A stretch of 64,000 nucleotides of DNA, taken from positions 62,001 through 126,000 of the forward strand of contig NZ_JADEWH010000011.1 of assembly GCF_015207755.1 (NCBI RefSeq). Direction: 5' to 3'. This document shows, in pieces, positions 27,732 through 36,230 of the stretch (position 1 is its first letter; every line of letters starts with the position of its first letter). Source of the DNA: Nodularia sp. LEGE 06071 (GTDB lineage: Bacteria > Cyanobacteriota > Cyanobacteriia > Cyanobacteriales > Nostocaceae). Under the pieces are notes generated by a model. That model did no database searches. It had not been told where the DNA came from and saw only the letters and a program-made list of their open reading frames with translations. Position numbers and translations under genes: made by a program.

Positions 27732-27921
27732 GGAATTGGTAGATGAAAGCAGCTATTAAATTTTAATCGGTCATGGTCAAGCAATTTGCAAAGACTATTT
27801 TGGTCATCTGGTCAGGTATTGCGTTAAAATAAGCGATTGCAAAGCACGTACAGTGGGCATCATTTCCAACTGTGCGGTCAATAACTTAGTAATAATCCCC
27901 AGATATTCCCCGGAGGTGTGA

Positions 27922-28221
27922 TTGACCCAATTTATTCTGAAAATCCTTTGGTTAGACGAAAACGTTGCTCTAGCAGTTGATCAAGTTGTAGGCAAAGGCA
28001 CAAGTCCTTTAACTAAGTATTTTTTCTGGCCTCGAAATGATGCCTGGGAAGAGTTAAAAAAGGAATTAGAGTCCAAGCACTGGATTACTGACCTAGATCG
28101 TGTCGAATTGCTGAATAAAGCCACAGAAGTCATTAACTACTGGCAAGAGGAAGGCAGAAGACGACCAATGGCAGAAGCTCAATTGAAGTTCCCCGAAGTT
28201 GCCTTCACAGGTAGCGCCTGA
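27922..28221 (+). CDS. ycf65: Ribosomal protein PSRP-3 / Ycf65
   Basis: 99 residues closely fitting the plastid-specific 30S ribosomal protein 3 family ([36 protein letters not shown]). It binds the small ribosomal subunit in cyanobacteria and chloroplasts. The start is TTG at 27922, supported by GGAGGTG six bases upstream and by the family's N-terminus. A strong intrinsic terminator follows at 28269-28290, so it is probably monocistronic. Confidence 0.93.
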   Translation: MTQFILKILWLDENVALAVDQVVGKGTSPLTKYFFWPRNDAWEELKKELESKHWITDLDRVELLNKATEVINYWQEEGRRRPMAEAQLKFPEVAFTGSA

Positions 28222-28268
28222 AGAGTGCAACATCGTGAGTGCTGAGTAGTATAATATGTTGAAATTAG

Positions 28269-28290
28269 CAGCGCCCCAGGCGCTGTTTTT
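28269..28290 (+). terminator. Intrinsic terminator of ycf65
   Basis: CAGCGCC, a 3-nt loop CCA, and GGCGCTG form a perfect GC-rich stem followed directly by TTTTT, 48 bp after the ycf65 stop codon. This is a textbook Rho-independent terminator on the plus strand. Confidence 0.85.
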
Positions 28291-28436
28291 ACTCAGCGTT
28301 CACCGAATGCGGATTTAATAAAATACACCCACCTCACCCTCTACCCCTCTCCTTGCTAAGGAGAAGGTTTACACACAAGTCGGGAAATTGTCTTTTGTGT
28401 CATAACACCCCTACCCTAGCCCCTCCCCGCAAGCGA

Positions 28437-28584
28437 GGCTACGGTGTACACACAAGTCCTGCCTGTCTGCGTTTGAGCCTGTTTAGCCCCCTAAATCCCC
28501 CAAGTTTGGGGGACTTTGAAAATTCTTGTTCCCCCAGAATTGGGGGTTAGGGGGCGATTCGATCACTTGTGTGTACACGGTAGG
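28437..28584. repeat. MITE-like inverted-repeat element, complete copy 2
   Basis: About 148 bp bounded by ~20-bp inverted ends (GGCTACGGTGTACACAC... and its complement at 28565-28584). The interior has two nested palindromes of C-runs and G-runs and no coding capacity. Copy 3 at 44136-44284 is nearly identical; copy 1 is at the window edge. Half-copies of the end sequence occur around 28363-28382 and 28655-28680. The flanks are also low-complexity repeats, so 28291-28753 holds no gene I can support. Confidence 0.8.
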
Positions 28585-28753
28585 CAAGCGAGGAGGGGAA
28601 CTGGATTTCCGCTTAAACCCTGTTTTTAGGACGGGAAAGCCTTTCTGGATTAGGATGTGTGTACACCGTAGCCTTGCTTAGGAGAAGGGAGACTTTCACC
28701 CAAGTCAATCAATTTTGAATTTGAGATTTGGCATCTATATAGACAAGCTAAAT

Positions 28754-29542
28754 ATGTTATTTTTATCTCGTCAAGCTCTGATTACACCTTTGGTAGGTTG
28801 TTTGTGTCTGTTGGGAGTTGGCTTGATTCAGTTTCCTCAACTACAAACTTTGTTAAGAAGCAAACAAGATATCTCCTTAGATGTTCTAGAAAGAGAAATT
28901 AATACGGAAACGACTCGGCTCAATTTTCTCAAAAAAATGCCCAGTTTTGGTTATGGTAATTTGATCTCAAATTGGGTTTATCTGGATTATTTGCAATACT
29001 TTGGTGATGATGAATCTCGTGAAAAAACAGGTTATCGCCTGACTCCAGAATATTTGGAAATTGTTTTAGAACGCGACCCACGATTTTTAGCAGCTTATTT
29101 GAGTCTTTCTACTGGTGCTTCTATTTACGCTGGAATGCCAGAACGCTCTGTAGAAATCATGGATCAGGGTTTAGAGTCGTTGTCTCCCTGGGTTCCGCAA
29201 AGGTCCTATTATGTGTGGCGTTATAAAGGAATTGATGAGTTATTATTTTTAGGAGATACGAAATCTTCTGAGCAATCTTTTGCAACTGCGGCAAAATGGG
29301 CTAGTAATTTTTCAGATCAAGAAAGTCAAACAATCGCTGGCATATCTCAGCAAACTTCTCTATTCCTAAGTAAAAACCCTAATAGTAAAAACGCGCAAAT
29401 ATCTGCGTGGGTAATGGTACTAAATAATCAATTTGATGAAAAGGTTACTGAAAGAGCTATTCGTGAAATTGAGGCTTTGGGCGGAAAGGTAACTAGTACT
29501 CCAGAAGGTAATATGATTTCATTCCCTCCTTCAGATGAATGA
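28754..29542 (+). CDS. Conserved-looking cyanobacterial membrane-anchored helical protein, unknown function
   Basis: Start taken at ATG 28754; a TTG 39 bp earlier is in frame but has no better support. A single N-terminal membrane segment (PLVGCLCLLGVGLIQF) is followed by ~230 residues of helical, TPR-like sequence with YFGDDESREKTGYRLTPEY and a LERDPRFLAAYLSLS repeat-like motif. No enzyme motif is visible. The protein is probably anchored with its helical domain facing the lumen or periplasm. No operon partner is obvious. Confidence 0.7.
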   Translation: MLFLSRQALITPLVGCLCLLGVGLIQFPQLQTLLRSKQDISLDVLEREINTETTRLNFLKKMPSFGYGNLISNWVYLDYLQYFGDDESREKTGYRLTPEYLEIVLERDPRFLAAYLSLSTGASIYAGMPERSVEIMDQGLESLSPWVPQRSYYVWRYKGIDELLFLGDTKSSEQSFATAAKWASNFSDQESQTIAGISQQTSLFLSKNPNSKNAQISAWVMVLNNQFDEKVTERAIREIEALGGKVTSTPEGNMISFPPSDE

Positions 29543-29612
29543 ACCCCACCCCCAGCCCCTCCAGTGCAAGGGAGGAGGGGAGAGCAAGAGTTTTATATAG
29601 CAGGTTAGTCTT

Positions 29613-30386
29613 ATTTATTGGTATAACGGCACACTGATACAATCTCAAACCCTGGAATTAGATATTAACGATCCGGGGTTACTTTATGGGGCGACGGTGT
29701 TTACAACAGTGCGGATTTATGGAAGTTGCCTCGATAGTAGTTTAACTAACTGGGTGGCACACTGCGATCGCCTACTTTTCTCTTTACAATCTTTTGGTTG
29801 GCGAGAACCAAACTGGAATCTGGTGCGTCAAGGTGCAGAAATTCTGGCGGAACATTTCCCAATTCTGAGAATTACTCTGTTTGCTGATGGTCGCGAGTGG
29901 ATAACTGGGAGGTTATTACCACCGGATTTAATCGCCAAACAAAAACACGGTATTACCACAACTCTGGCAATGTCGAACTTTTATCGTAGTCTTCCTTCTC
30001 ATAAAACTGGCAACTATCTGAGTGCTTGGTTGGCGAAGACTCACGCCCAACAGTTAAATTCTCAGGAGGCTATTTTCATCGATGCTACAGGCAATTGGCT
30101 AGAAACTACCACAGGTAACCTTTGGGGGTGGCAGAATGGTAGTTGGTGGACACCACCATTAACAGGGGAGATTTTACCGGGAATTATGCGATCGCAATTG
30201 ATGAAATGCCTGCCAGTGGTGCGTGAGTTACCTTGGAATGCCGAGTTAGTTCGGGGATTTGAAGCGATCGCCTACACTAATAGTGTGGTGGAAATTATCC
30301 CCATTCATACCGTTCATCAGCCCACAGGGTCGCTACAATATAATCCCTACCATCCTAGTTTGCAACAAATCAGGGGACTTTTTTAA
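29613..30386 (+). CDS. Aminotransferase class IV (PabC/BCAT-like), probable ATT start
   Basis: A fold-type IV PLP enzyme: the N-terminal D-P-G-L-L-Y-G-A-T-V-F-T-T block, the middle K-T-G-N-Y-L segment with the likely PLP lysine, then EAIFIDATGNWLETTTGN and TGEILPGIMR. Family members include aminodeoxychorismate lyase and branched-chain aminotransferases. An ATG/GTG/TTG start occurs only at GTG 29697, inside the conserved block. Reading upstream in frame to the stop at 29598-29600 gives ATT-TAT-TGG (29613) and then YNGTLIQSQTLELDIND, which looks like the true N-terminus. The frame is intact throughout. The start at 29613 is inference. Confidence 0.8.
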   Translation: MYWYNGTLIQSQTLELDINDPGLLYGATVFTTVRIYGSCLDSSLTNWVAHCDRLLFSLQSFGWREPNWNLVRQGAEILAEHFPILRITLFADGREWITGRLLPPDLIAKQKHGITTTLAMSNFYRSLPSHKTGNYLSAWLAKTHAQQLNSQEAIFIDATGNWLETTTGNLWGWQNGSWWTPPLTGEILPGIMRSQLMKCLPVVRELPWNAELVRGFEAIAYTNSVVEIIPIHTVHQPTGSLQYNPYHPSLQQIRGLF

Positions 30387-30503
30387 CATGACAGCCGCAC
30401 CGTTATGTTATACCTTAAGATAAGTTAACATAATTCTTAATAATGCCCTCTCATATCAGAGAAGCTACGCTAACTCACAAAAAATACAGGAGGATATACC
30501 TCA

Positions 30504-32342
30504 GTGAATAAAAGATGGAGAAATGCGGGGCTGTATGCGCTGCTTTTTATAGTTGTCATTGCTCTAGGAACAGCATTCTTTGACAAACAACCTCAAACTA
30601 GAGAAGTATGGCGATACAGTCAATTTATTCAAGAAGTTGACAAAGGCAGTGTAGATAAAGTCAGTCTGAGTGCAGACCGCTCTACAGCACTTGTTACCTC
30701 CAGAGATGGTGACAAAAAAGTAGTGACTTTAGTCAATGACCCAGATTTAATCAATAATTTGAGTGAAAAGGGCGTTGATATTTCTGTTTTGCCGCAAACT
30801 GATGAAGGATTTTGGTTTAAGGCACTGAGCAGTTTATTTTTCCCTGTATTGCTTCTGGTGGGTTTATTCTTCTTGCTACGTCGCGCTCAAAGTGGGCCTG
30901 GTAACCAAGCAATGAACTTTGGTAAATCCAAAGCCAGAGTGCAAATGGAGCCACAAACACAAGTAACCTTTGGCGATGTCGCTGGTATTGACCAAGCCAA
31001 GTTGGAATTAAACGAAGTAGTAGACTTTCTGAAAAACGCCGACCGCTTTACCGCAGTTGGAGCAAAAATTCCTAAAGGTGTATTATTAGTTGGCCCTCCT
31101 GGTACAGGTAAAACCCTTCTGGCTCGTGCTGTAGCCGGAGAAGCTGGTGTACCCTTCTTTTCCATCTCTGGTTCGGAATTTGTAGAAATGTTCGTCGGTG
31201 TGGGTGCTTCCCGCGTCCGCGATTTGTTTGAACAAGCGAAGACCAACGCTCCTTGTATCGTATTTATCGATGAAATTGACGCTGTAGGTCGTCAACGGGG
31301 TGCAGGTTTAGGCGGTGGTAACGATGAACGGGAACAAACCCTCAACCAGTTACTCACCGAAATGGATGGTTTTGAAGGTAATACTGGCATTATCATTATT
31401 GCCGCTACCAACCGTCCTGATGTCTTAGATGCAGCTTTGTTGCGTCCAGGTCGTTTTGACCGTCAGGTAGTTGTAGACCGTCCCGACTATGCTGGACGTA
31501 GCGAAATCCTCAAAGTTCACGCCCGTGGTAAGACCTTAGCCAAGGATGTAGACTTAGATAAAATCGCTCGTCGGACTCCTGGGTTTACCGGTGCAGATTT
31601 ATCCAACTTGCTCAACGAAGCGGCAATTTTGGCAGCAAGACGCAATTTAACTGAAATTGCCATGGATGAAATCAATGATGCCATTGATCGCGTCTTAGCT
31701 GGCCCAGAGAAGAAAGACCGGGTAATGAGCGAAAAGCGCAAAACCTTAGTGGCATATCACGAAGCTGGTCACGCCTTAGTTGGTGCTTTGATGCCCGACT
31801 ATGACCCAGTACAAAAAATCAGCATTATTCCTCGCGGTCGTGCTGGTGGTTTAACTTGGTTTACTCCCAGTGAAGACCGGATGGATACAGGTTTGTATAG
31901 CCGTTCTTATCTGGAAAATCAAATGGCTGTAGCTTTAGGCGGTCGTTTAGCTGAAGAATTAATCTTTGGTGATGAAGAAGTAACTACAGGTGCTTCCAAC
32001 GACTTGCAACAAGTAGCCCGTGTGGCGCGTCAGATGATTACTCGTTTTGGAATGAGCGATCGCTTGGGGCCAGTCGCCTTGGGTCGTCAGCAAGGTAATA
32101 TGTTCTTAGGTAGAGATATCATGTCAGAGCGTGATTTCTCCGAAGAAACTGCTGCTGCGATTGATGAAGAAGTGCGTAAACTGGTGGATGTAGCTTATAC
32201 ACGCGCTAAAGAAGTATTAGTTAACAACCGCCACATTCTTGATCTAATCGCGAAAATGCTGGTGGAGAAAGAAACAGTAGATTCCGACGAACTGCAAGAA
32301 ATTTTGACCAATAATGATGTCAAAACTGCTGCTTTTGCTTAA
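30504..32342 (+). CDS. ftsH: ATP-dependent zinc metalloprotease FtsH
   Basis: 612 residues. Two membrane segments (~8-25 and ~112-132) flank a lumen-side domain. The AAA domain has Walker A GPPGTGKT, Walker [10 protein letters not shown] and the SRH. The M41 protease has HEAGH (zinc ligands) and a later LAEELIFG Glu region. It is a hexameric membrane quality-control protease, in cyanobacteria including turnover of damaged PSII proteins. The start is GTG 30504 with AGGAGG 11 bp upstream. A strong terminator follows at 32373-32410. Which of the several cyanobacterial FtsH paralogues this is was not resolved. Confidence 0.96.
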   Translation: MNKRWRNAGLYALLFIVVIALGTAFFDKQPQTREVWRYSQFIQEVDKGSVDKVSLSADRSTALVTSRDGDKKVVTLVNDPDLINNLSEKGVDISVLPQTDEGFWFKALSSLFFPVLLLVGLFFLLRRAQSGPGNQAMNFGKSKARVQMEPQTQVTFGDVAGIDQAKLELNEVVDFLKNADRFTAVGAKIPKGVLLVGPPGTGKTLLARAVAGEAGVPFFSISGSEFVEMFVGVGASRVRDLFEQAKTNAPCIVFIDEIDAVGRQRGAGLGGGNDEREQTLNQLLTEMDGFEGNTGIIIIAATNRPDVLDAALLRPGRFDRQVVVDRPDYAGRSEILKVHARGKTLAKDVDLDKIARRTPGFTGADLSNLLNEAAILAARRNLTEIAMDEINDAIDRVLAGPEKKDRVMSEKRKTLVAYHEAGHALVGALMPDYDPVQKISIIPRGRAGGLTWFTPSEDRMDTGLYSRSYLENQMAVALGGRLAEELIFGDEEVTTGASNDLQQVARVARQMITRFGMSDRLGPVALGRQQGNMFLGRDIMSERDFSEETAAAIDEEVRKLVDVAYTRAKEVLVNNRHILDLIAKMLVEKETVDSDELQEILTNNDVKTAAFA

Positions 32343-32372
32343 TTAACTTTGGTTGCAGTTTAACTAGATTTG

Positions 32373-32410
32373 GGGTAGTTCTGGGTTTTCCAGAACTACC
32401 CTATTTTTTT
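32373..32410 (+). terminator. Intrinsic terminator of ftsH
   Basis: GGGTAGTTCTG and CAGAACTACCC form a perfect 11-bp stem with a 7-nt loop, followed by TATTTTTTT. It begins 31 bp after the ftsH stop codon. It is a strong Rho-independent terminator. Confidence 0.88.
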
Positions 32411-32562
32411 GTACAAAATTCGTGAGGAATCAACAAATCCCAAAGATAAGGTTGATAATGGGGTTGAATTTCCCGAACTTCTTGCAATATCAGTAATACT
32501 AATTTAGCTTTGACACCAAACCGTTTCACAAATTCTGCCAAACACTGCTCAATATGCCATAA
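32401..32562 (-). pseudogene. Possible 3' remnant of a protein gene
   Basis: The minus strand reads ~53 codons open from an upstream in-frame stop to a stop at 32401-32403. The sequence is protein-like (ECLAEFVKRFG-type helix, then ...QPYLWDLLIPHEF) and has no ATG or GTG start before its body. It may be the C-terminal stump of a deleted gene. No family was recognised. It overlaps the ftsH terminator on the other strand. Confidence 0.3.
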
Positions 32563-32644
32563 TTAATTAAAAGATTGGTGATTGTTGGGTTTCATTCTCT
32601 CCACCAAACTCACAATATCAACTATACCACTAAGAGGTAGGATA

Positions 32645-32926
32645 ATGGATTCAGGAAAAGACGATCAAGAACAAAGTATGATGGAGATAATAAAATCTGG
32701 TGAATTAAACAGTATCTATTTCAACGAGTTTGCTATTGGAGTATCTAAAAATGATATTTTAATCTTATTAAGACGCAATGGAAAAGCAGAAGTTGTACTC
32801 AATGCTTCTCATATTACAGCAAAATCATTTCTAAGCTCTCTAGATGAAGCTCTGAGAGGATTTGAAGATAAGACAAATCAAAAGATACCAACTTCAGATG
32901 AAATTGAAAAATTAATGGAAGAGTAA
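32645..32926 (+). CDS. Small protein, gene 1 of an unknown three-gene cassette
   Basis: 93 residues from ATG 32645, with GAGG upstream; an earlier TTG (32582) is less likely. The middle (YFNEFAIGVSKNDILILLRRNGKAEVVLNASHITAKSFLSSLDEAL) loosely recalls the small beta-plus-helix DUF3467 type, but I cannot confirm this. It is one base from the next gene, so the pair is almost certainly translationally linked. It is AT-rich compared with the surrounding genome. Function unknown. Confidence 0.65.
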   Translation: MDSGKDDQEQSMMEIIKSGELNSIYFNEFAIGVSKNDILILLRRNGKAEVVLNASHITAKSFLSSLDEALRGFEDKTNQKIPTSDEIEKLMEE

Positions 32927-32927
32927 G

Positions 32928-33560
32928 ATGGAACTAACCCCCATTAATCAAAAATATCAAGAGTACAGCAGTCCATATTGTTTTATACAAGAACCAAAGG
33001 AAAATAAATATCCTCTGGGATTTCATACATTCAATGAAAACAAAATTTTACTGAAAACCAAAAACTTAACAAATAGAATTAAAGAACATAAACCAGACAA
33101 TCTAGAAAAACAAAAAACTCAATCAATTAAAATAGATGAAATAGATAAATTATCAACCTTTGAAGATATCCTGAAATATGGTATTGATGTTATCAAATTG
33201 AAGGATGATTATATTTTTAAACGAATTAGTGAATTAAAAGAATTATGTGATTTAGAAGCAGACTATGATGTTGCTTTAGAATCTCTAAAGTCAATGTTTT
33301 TATTTATTGGAACAATTAGAAATATTTCTAAGCCTAGTAGTATCACAGTAAGTGAAACTGGTCTTTTTTATGTAAAATGGCAAATAGATAGGAATAATTC
33401 GATAACTCTAAGATTCCAAAAAGATTACTTTTTAGACTATGTTATCTTTAAGCCAAGTTCGCATACAAGTAAACGAATTATTTTGAATGGTTCGATGAAT
33501 GCTATGGATCTAATTGATTATCTTAATGATTTAAATATAAAAATACATCAACAAATATAA
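32928..33560 (+). CDS. Hypothetical protein, gene 2 of the three-gene cassette
   Basis: 210 residues, no family recognised. The N-terminal ~75 residues are polar and Lys/Asn-rich. The middle is helical (FEDILKYGIDVIKLKDDYIFKRI). The C-terminal part has a beta-rich core containing SITVSETGLFYVKWQ and LRFQKDYFLDYVIF. The stop of gene 1 and this ATG are one base apart, and gene 3 follows after 15 bp. High A+T and long A-runs suggest horizontal origin. The function is not guessed. Confidence 0.65.
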   Translation: MELTPINQKYQEYSSPYCFIQEPKENKYPLGFHTFNENKILLKTKNLTNRIKEHKPDNLEKQKTQSIKIDEIDKLSTFEDILKYGIDVIKLKDDYIFKRISELKELCDLEADYDVALESLKSMFLFIGTIRNISKPSSITVSETGLFYVKWQIDRNNSITLRFQKDYFLDYVIFKPSSHTSKRIILNGSMNAMDLIDYLNDLNIKIHQQI

Positions 33561-33575
33561 ACAAAAAATCTAAAA

Positions 33576-33995
33576 ATGACAGAGGTCGAAACTGGCAATG
33601 TTACGCGCTATTGTAAACCTTCATCCTTAGAAAACGGAATAGTACAGAGTTCTGCTTTTGAAAAACGAAGTACGGAAAAATATTTGTCTGTCTATTTACT
33701 TGAATTTTTTCAAAAAGAAACGGAAATAAAAAATGTTATAGAAGTCATAACATATATGAGGACAAAAACAGGTTTCATTTGTAAAGCTAATGGTTCATTT
33801 GCTGTTATTAATATACAACAATCCAAAGAATATATTTTTGAAGAAATATCATTAAAAATATCTTATAAGGAACAAAATTTGCCTCATTGTGGTATTTTCC
33901 ATGATGCTGATGACCTTTTAATTGCCGAGTTACTTACTGAGTGTGTTCAGAATAATTACATCATTAAAGATATCACCGACTCAACAAATGAGTAG
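33576..33995 (+). CDS. Hypothetical protein, gene 3 of the three-gene cassette
   Basis: 139 residues. The N-terminal motif RYCKPSSLENGIVQSSAF...EKYLSVYLLEFF has the look of a conserved small family (R-x-x-x-P-S near the start, then AF and LSV-LEFF), but I cannot name it. The C-terminal half has His/Asp-containing HCGIFHDADDLLIAELL. It ends the cassette; no terminator was spotted. It is AT-rich like its two partners. Together the three look like an accessory module of defence or toxin-antitoxin scale (inference). Confidence 0.65.
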   Translation: MTEVETGNVTRYCKPSSLENGIVQSSAFEKRSTEKYLSVYLLEFFQKETEIKNVIEVITYMRTKTGFICKANGSFAVINIQQSKEYIFEEISLKISYKEQNLPHCGIFHDADDLLIAELLTECVQNNYIIKDITDSTNE

Positions 33996-34315
33996 TTAGA
34001 ATATTTATACATTCAAAATTGCCCGAATCCGTTTTACCTTATTAAATTTTCTCCCCTCCTCGCTTGCGGCTATCCATTACCCACAAAATTCTTAACAATC
34101 TTGAAACCTTTGTTTTGTAAGGTTCATAAGGATTGGAATTTATGACTGGCTTGACAAATCAGCCTTGGCTATTCTCGCTAAAAACCTGCTTTTATTGAGA
34201 ATGGACAACGTAGGTTTAAGGCCTCGCGATTTGGAGAGCGATCGCTCTCGCAAATGTTAAGAAAGATCCGGGTAATGCATAGTCGCTTGCGGGGAGGGGT
34301 TGGGGGTGGGGTTCT
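33996..34315. other. Intergenic region, no gene seen
   Basis: This 320-bp stretch lies between the cassette and bioB, which point towards each other. It has a HIP1 site near 34240 and the fragment TCGCTTGCGGGGAGGGG typical of the dispersed repeats elsewhere in the window. A short hairpin (AAACCTT...AAGGTTC near 34104-34130) is present. No coding frame is supported. Confidence 0.5.
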
Positions 34316-35329
34316 TTAAACTACAACGGCTGGAGTTGTGACTTTTTCTGGTCTTTGGTGAGGAGGACGCATTTCTAAGCCCAGTAAATTCAGCATTTCT
34401 TTGTCAGCGTCATAATCGGGACAGGGAGTAGTGACTGTGAGCATTTGATTATCATCGCTGGAAAAGATGGAATTTGCCCCAGCCATAAAACATAAAGCTT
34501 GTTCCACTTGGGAAAGTCTCGCCCTACCAGCGCTGAGACGCACATCAGAATTTGGCATGATTATTCGGGCTGTGGCGATCATGCGTACTACTTCCCAAAT
34601 GGGTACATCTGGTTGATTTTCTAGGGGTGTACCGGGAACTTGGGAAAGAATATTAATGGGGACGGACTCTGGATGAGGTTGTAAATTTGATAGAGTTTCT
34701 AACATCCCCACACGATCTTCGACGCTTTCGCCTAAGCCGAGAATACCGCCAGAACATACAGTGACATTTGTCTGTCGGACATGATCAATTGTCTTTAGGC
34801 GATCGCCATAAGTTCTCGTGGTAATCACCGTATTATAATACTCCTGGGAAGTATCCAAGTTATGGTTATAAGCATATAGTCCAGCTGCTTCTAAGCGTTT
34901 CGCCTGATTCGTGGTCAGCATTCCCAGAGTACAGCAAACTTCTAAGCCCATGTCGGTCACTTCTTTGACCATTTCCAAGACTGTCTCAAATTGCGAATTA
35001 TCTCGCACTTCCCGCCAAGCAGCACCCATGCAAACACGACTTACACCCGTGGCTTTGGCTTTTTGGGCAATGTTAATCACTGTTTCCTTCTCTAACAGTG
35101 CTTGGGGCTTGACTTCAGTTTGATAACGGGAAGACTGGGCGCAGTAGCTACAATCTTCCGGACAAGCACCTGTTTTAATTGAGATCAGCTTACAAACTTG
35201 TATTTTTCTTGAATCATGATATTGGCGATGCACGCTAGCAGCTTGATAAATCAGCTCTAGGAATGGCGTGTTGTATATCGCTTGAATCTCTGCTTTTTGC
35301 CAATTGTAGCGTATTCCCACCGACATCAT
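34316..35329 (-). CDS. bioB: Biotin synthase
   Basis: 337 residues. The radical-SAM cluster motif is [12 protein letters not shown] (C56, C60, C63), followed by the biotin-synthase patterns [18 protein letters not shown], and [11 protein letters not shown] with SAGRARLS. It inserts sulphur into dethiobiotin using SAM, a 4Fe-4S and a 2Fe-2S cluster; the cytosolic enzyme completes biotin synthesis. Length is normal. A double Met start (35329/35326) is ambiguous. It diverges from the GNAT gene; no other bio genes are present in the window. Confidence 0.96.
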   Translation of the reverse strand: MMSVGIRYNWQKAEIQAIYNTPFLELIYQAASVHRQYHDSRKIQVCKLISIKTGACPEDCSYCAQSSRYQTEVKPQALLEKETVINIAQKAKATGVSRVCMGAAWREVRDNSQFETVLEMVKEVTDMGLEVCCTLGMLTTNQAKRLEAAGLYAYNHNLDTSQEYYNTVITTRTYGDRLKTIDHVRQTNVTVCSGGILGLGESVEDRVGMLETLSNLQPHPESVPINILSQVPGTPLENQPDVPIWEVVRMIATARIIMPNSDVRLSAGRARLSQVEQALCFMAGANSIFSSDDNQMLTVTTPCPDYDADKEMLNLLGLEMRPPHQRPEKVTTPAVVV

Positions 35330-35491
35330 TATCCTTCTTATAGACTGGATTGATCAAGAACCATTTTCTGTTGGTTCTTTTAAAATACAGCGTTGGGATG
35401 AAATCATCTCAATCTTATGCTGTAGATATTAGACATCAGCTTACCAAGATTTTGGTGATCTGGCAGATTGATTGTACAAATTATTACTTTT

Positions 35492-36064
35492 ATGAAATCA
35501 GAATTACCACTGATCACAAGCGATCGCCTGACTTTAAGAATTGCTATTAAAAAGGATATACCGCAACTAATTAAATATTTCCAGGACAATAAAAATTATT
35601 TTACACCATTTTATCCTATTTTATTTGACCATTTGTTTACAGAAGAGTATTGGCAATATCAAATTGAAAATAATGTCTTGGAGTTTATCCATGACCAATC
35701 ATTAAAGCTGTTTATTTTTCCGCAAAAAAAATCCACAAAAGTGATTGGAACGATCAATTTTACTAACTTTATTCGAGGTGCGGCGCATTTTTGCTATGTA
35801 GGATACAGTCTGGCAGAATCTGAGCAAGGTAAAGGGTATATGACAGAAGCATTAAAAGTTGCGACTGATTATGTCTTTGAAGAACTAAATTTTCATCGGA
35901 TCATGGCTAATTATATGCCCCATAATCGGCGCAGTGGTAATGTCTTAAAAAGACTCGGTTTTGTGGTGGAAGGATACGCGAGAGATTATTTATTAATTAA
36001 TGGTAAATGGGAAGATCATATTCTCACAAGTTTAGTCAATCCTGACTGGAAACCAGAGGAGTGA
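35492..36064 (+). CDS. GNAT N-acetyltransferase (RimJ/RimL type)
   Basis: About 190 residues from ATG 35492 (MKSELPLITSDRLTLR...); a TTG eight codons earlier is less likely. It has the acetyl-CoA binding pattern QGKGYMTEAL, then YVFEELNFHRIMANYMPHNRRSGNVLKRLGFVVEG, typical of the RimJ/RimL family that acetylates protein N-termini or small amines. It is cytoplasmic. No Shine-Dalgarno is visible. Family confident, substrate unknown. Confidence 0.88.
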   Translation: MKSELPLITSDRLTLRIAIKKDIPQLIKYFQDNKNYFTPFYPILFDHLFTEEYWQYQIENNVLEFIHDQSLKLFIFPQKKSTKVIGTINFTNFIRGAAHFCYVGYSLAESEQGKGYMTEALKVATDYVFEELNFHRIMANYMPHNRRSGNVLKRLGFVVEGYARDYLLINGKWEDHILTSLVNPDWKPEE

Positions 36065-36230
36065 GAAGAAGCAGAGGGGCAGGGGGCAGGGTGCAGGGGA
36101 GAAGGAAAGGGGGCAGGGGGCAGAGGAGAAGATAACAGGTCGTGAAGCACCAGATAAGTGCTATTTTGTTTCAAACTCCCCCCTGCTCCCTGCTCCCCGC
36201 TCCCCTGCCTCTTCTCCCCTGCTTCTTCGG
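36065..36230. repeat. Long imperfect inverted repeat between convergent genes
   Basis: Purine-rich GAAGAAGCAGAGGGGCAG and similar units (36065-36135) are mirrored by pyrimidine-rich CCCCTGCTCC... and CTCCCCTGCTTCTTC (36180-36227). A transcript from either side could fold into a long hairpin, so it may serve as a two-way terminator for the GNAT and the PlsY/PEP-synthase genes. The short tandem GGGGCAG units suggest replication slippage. Confidence 0.65.
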
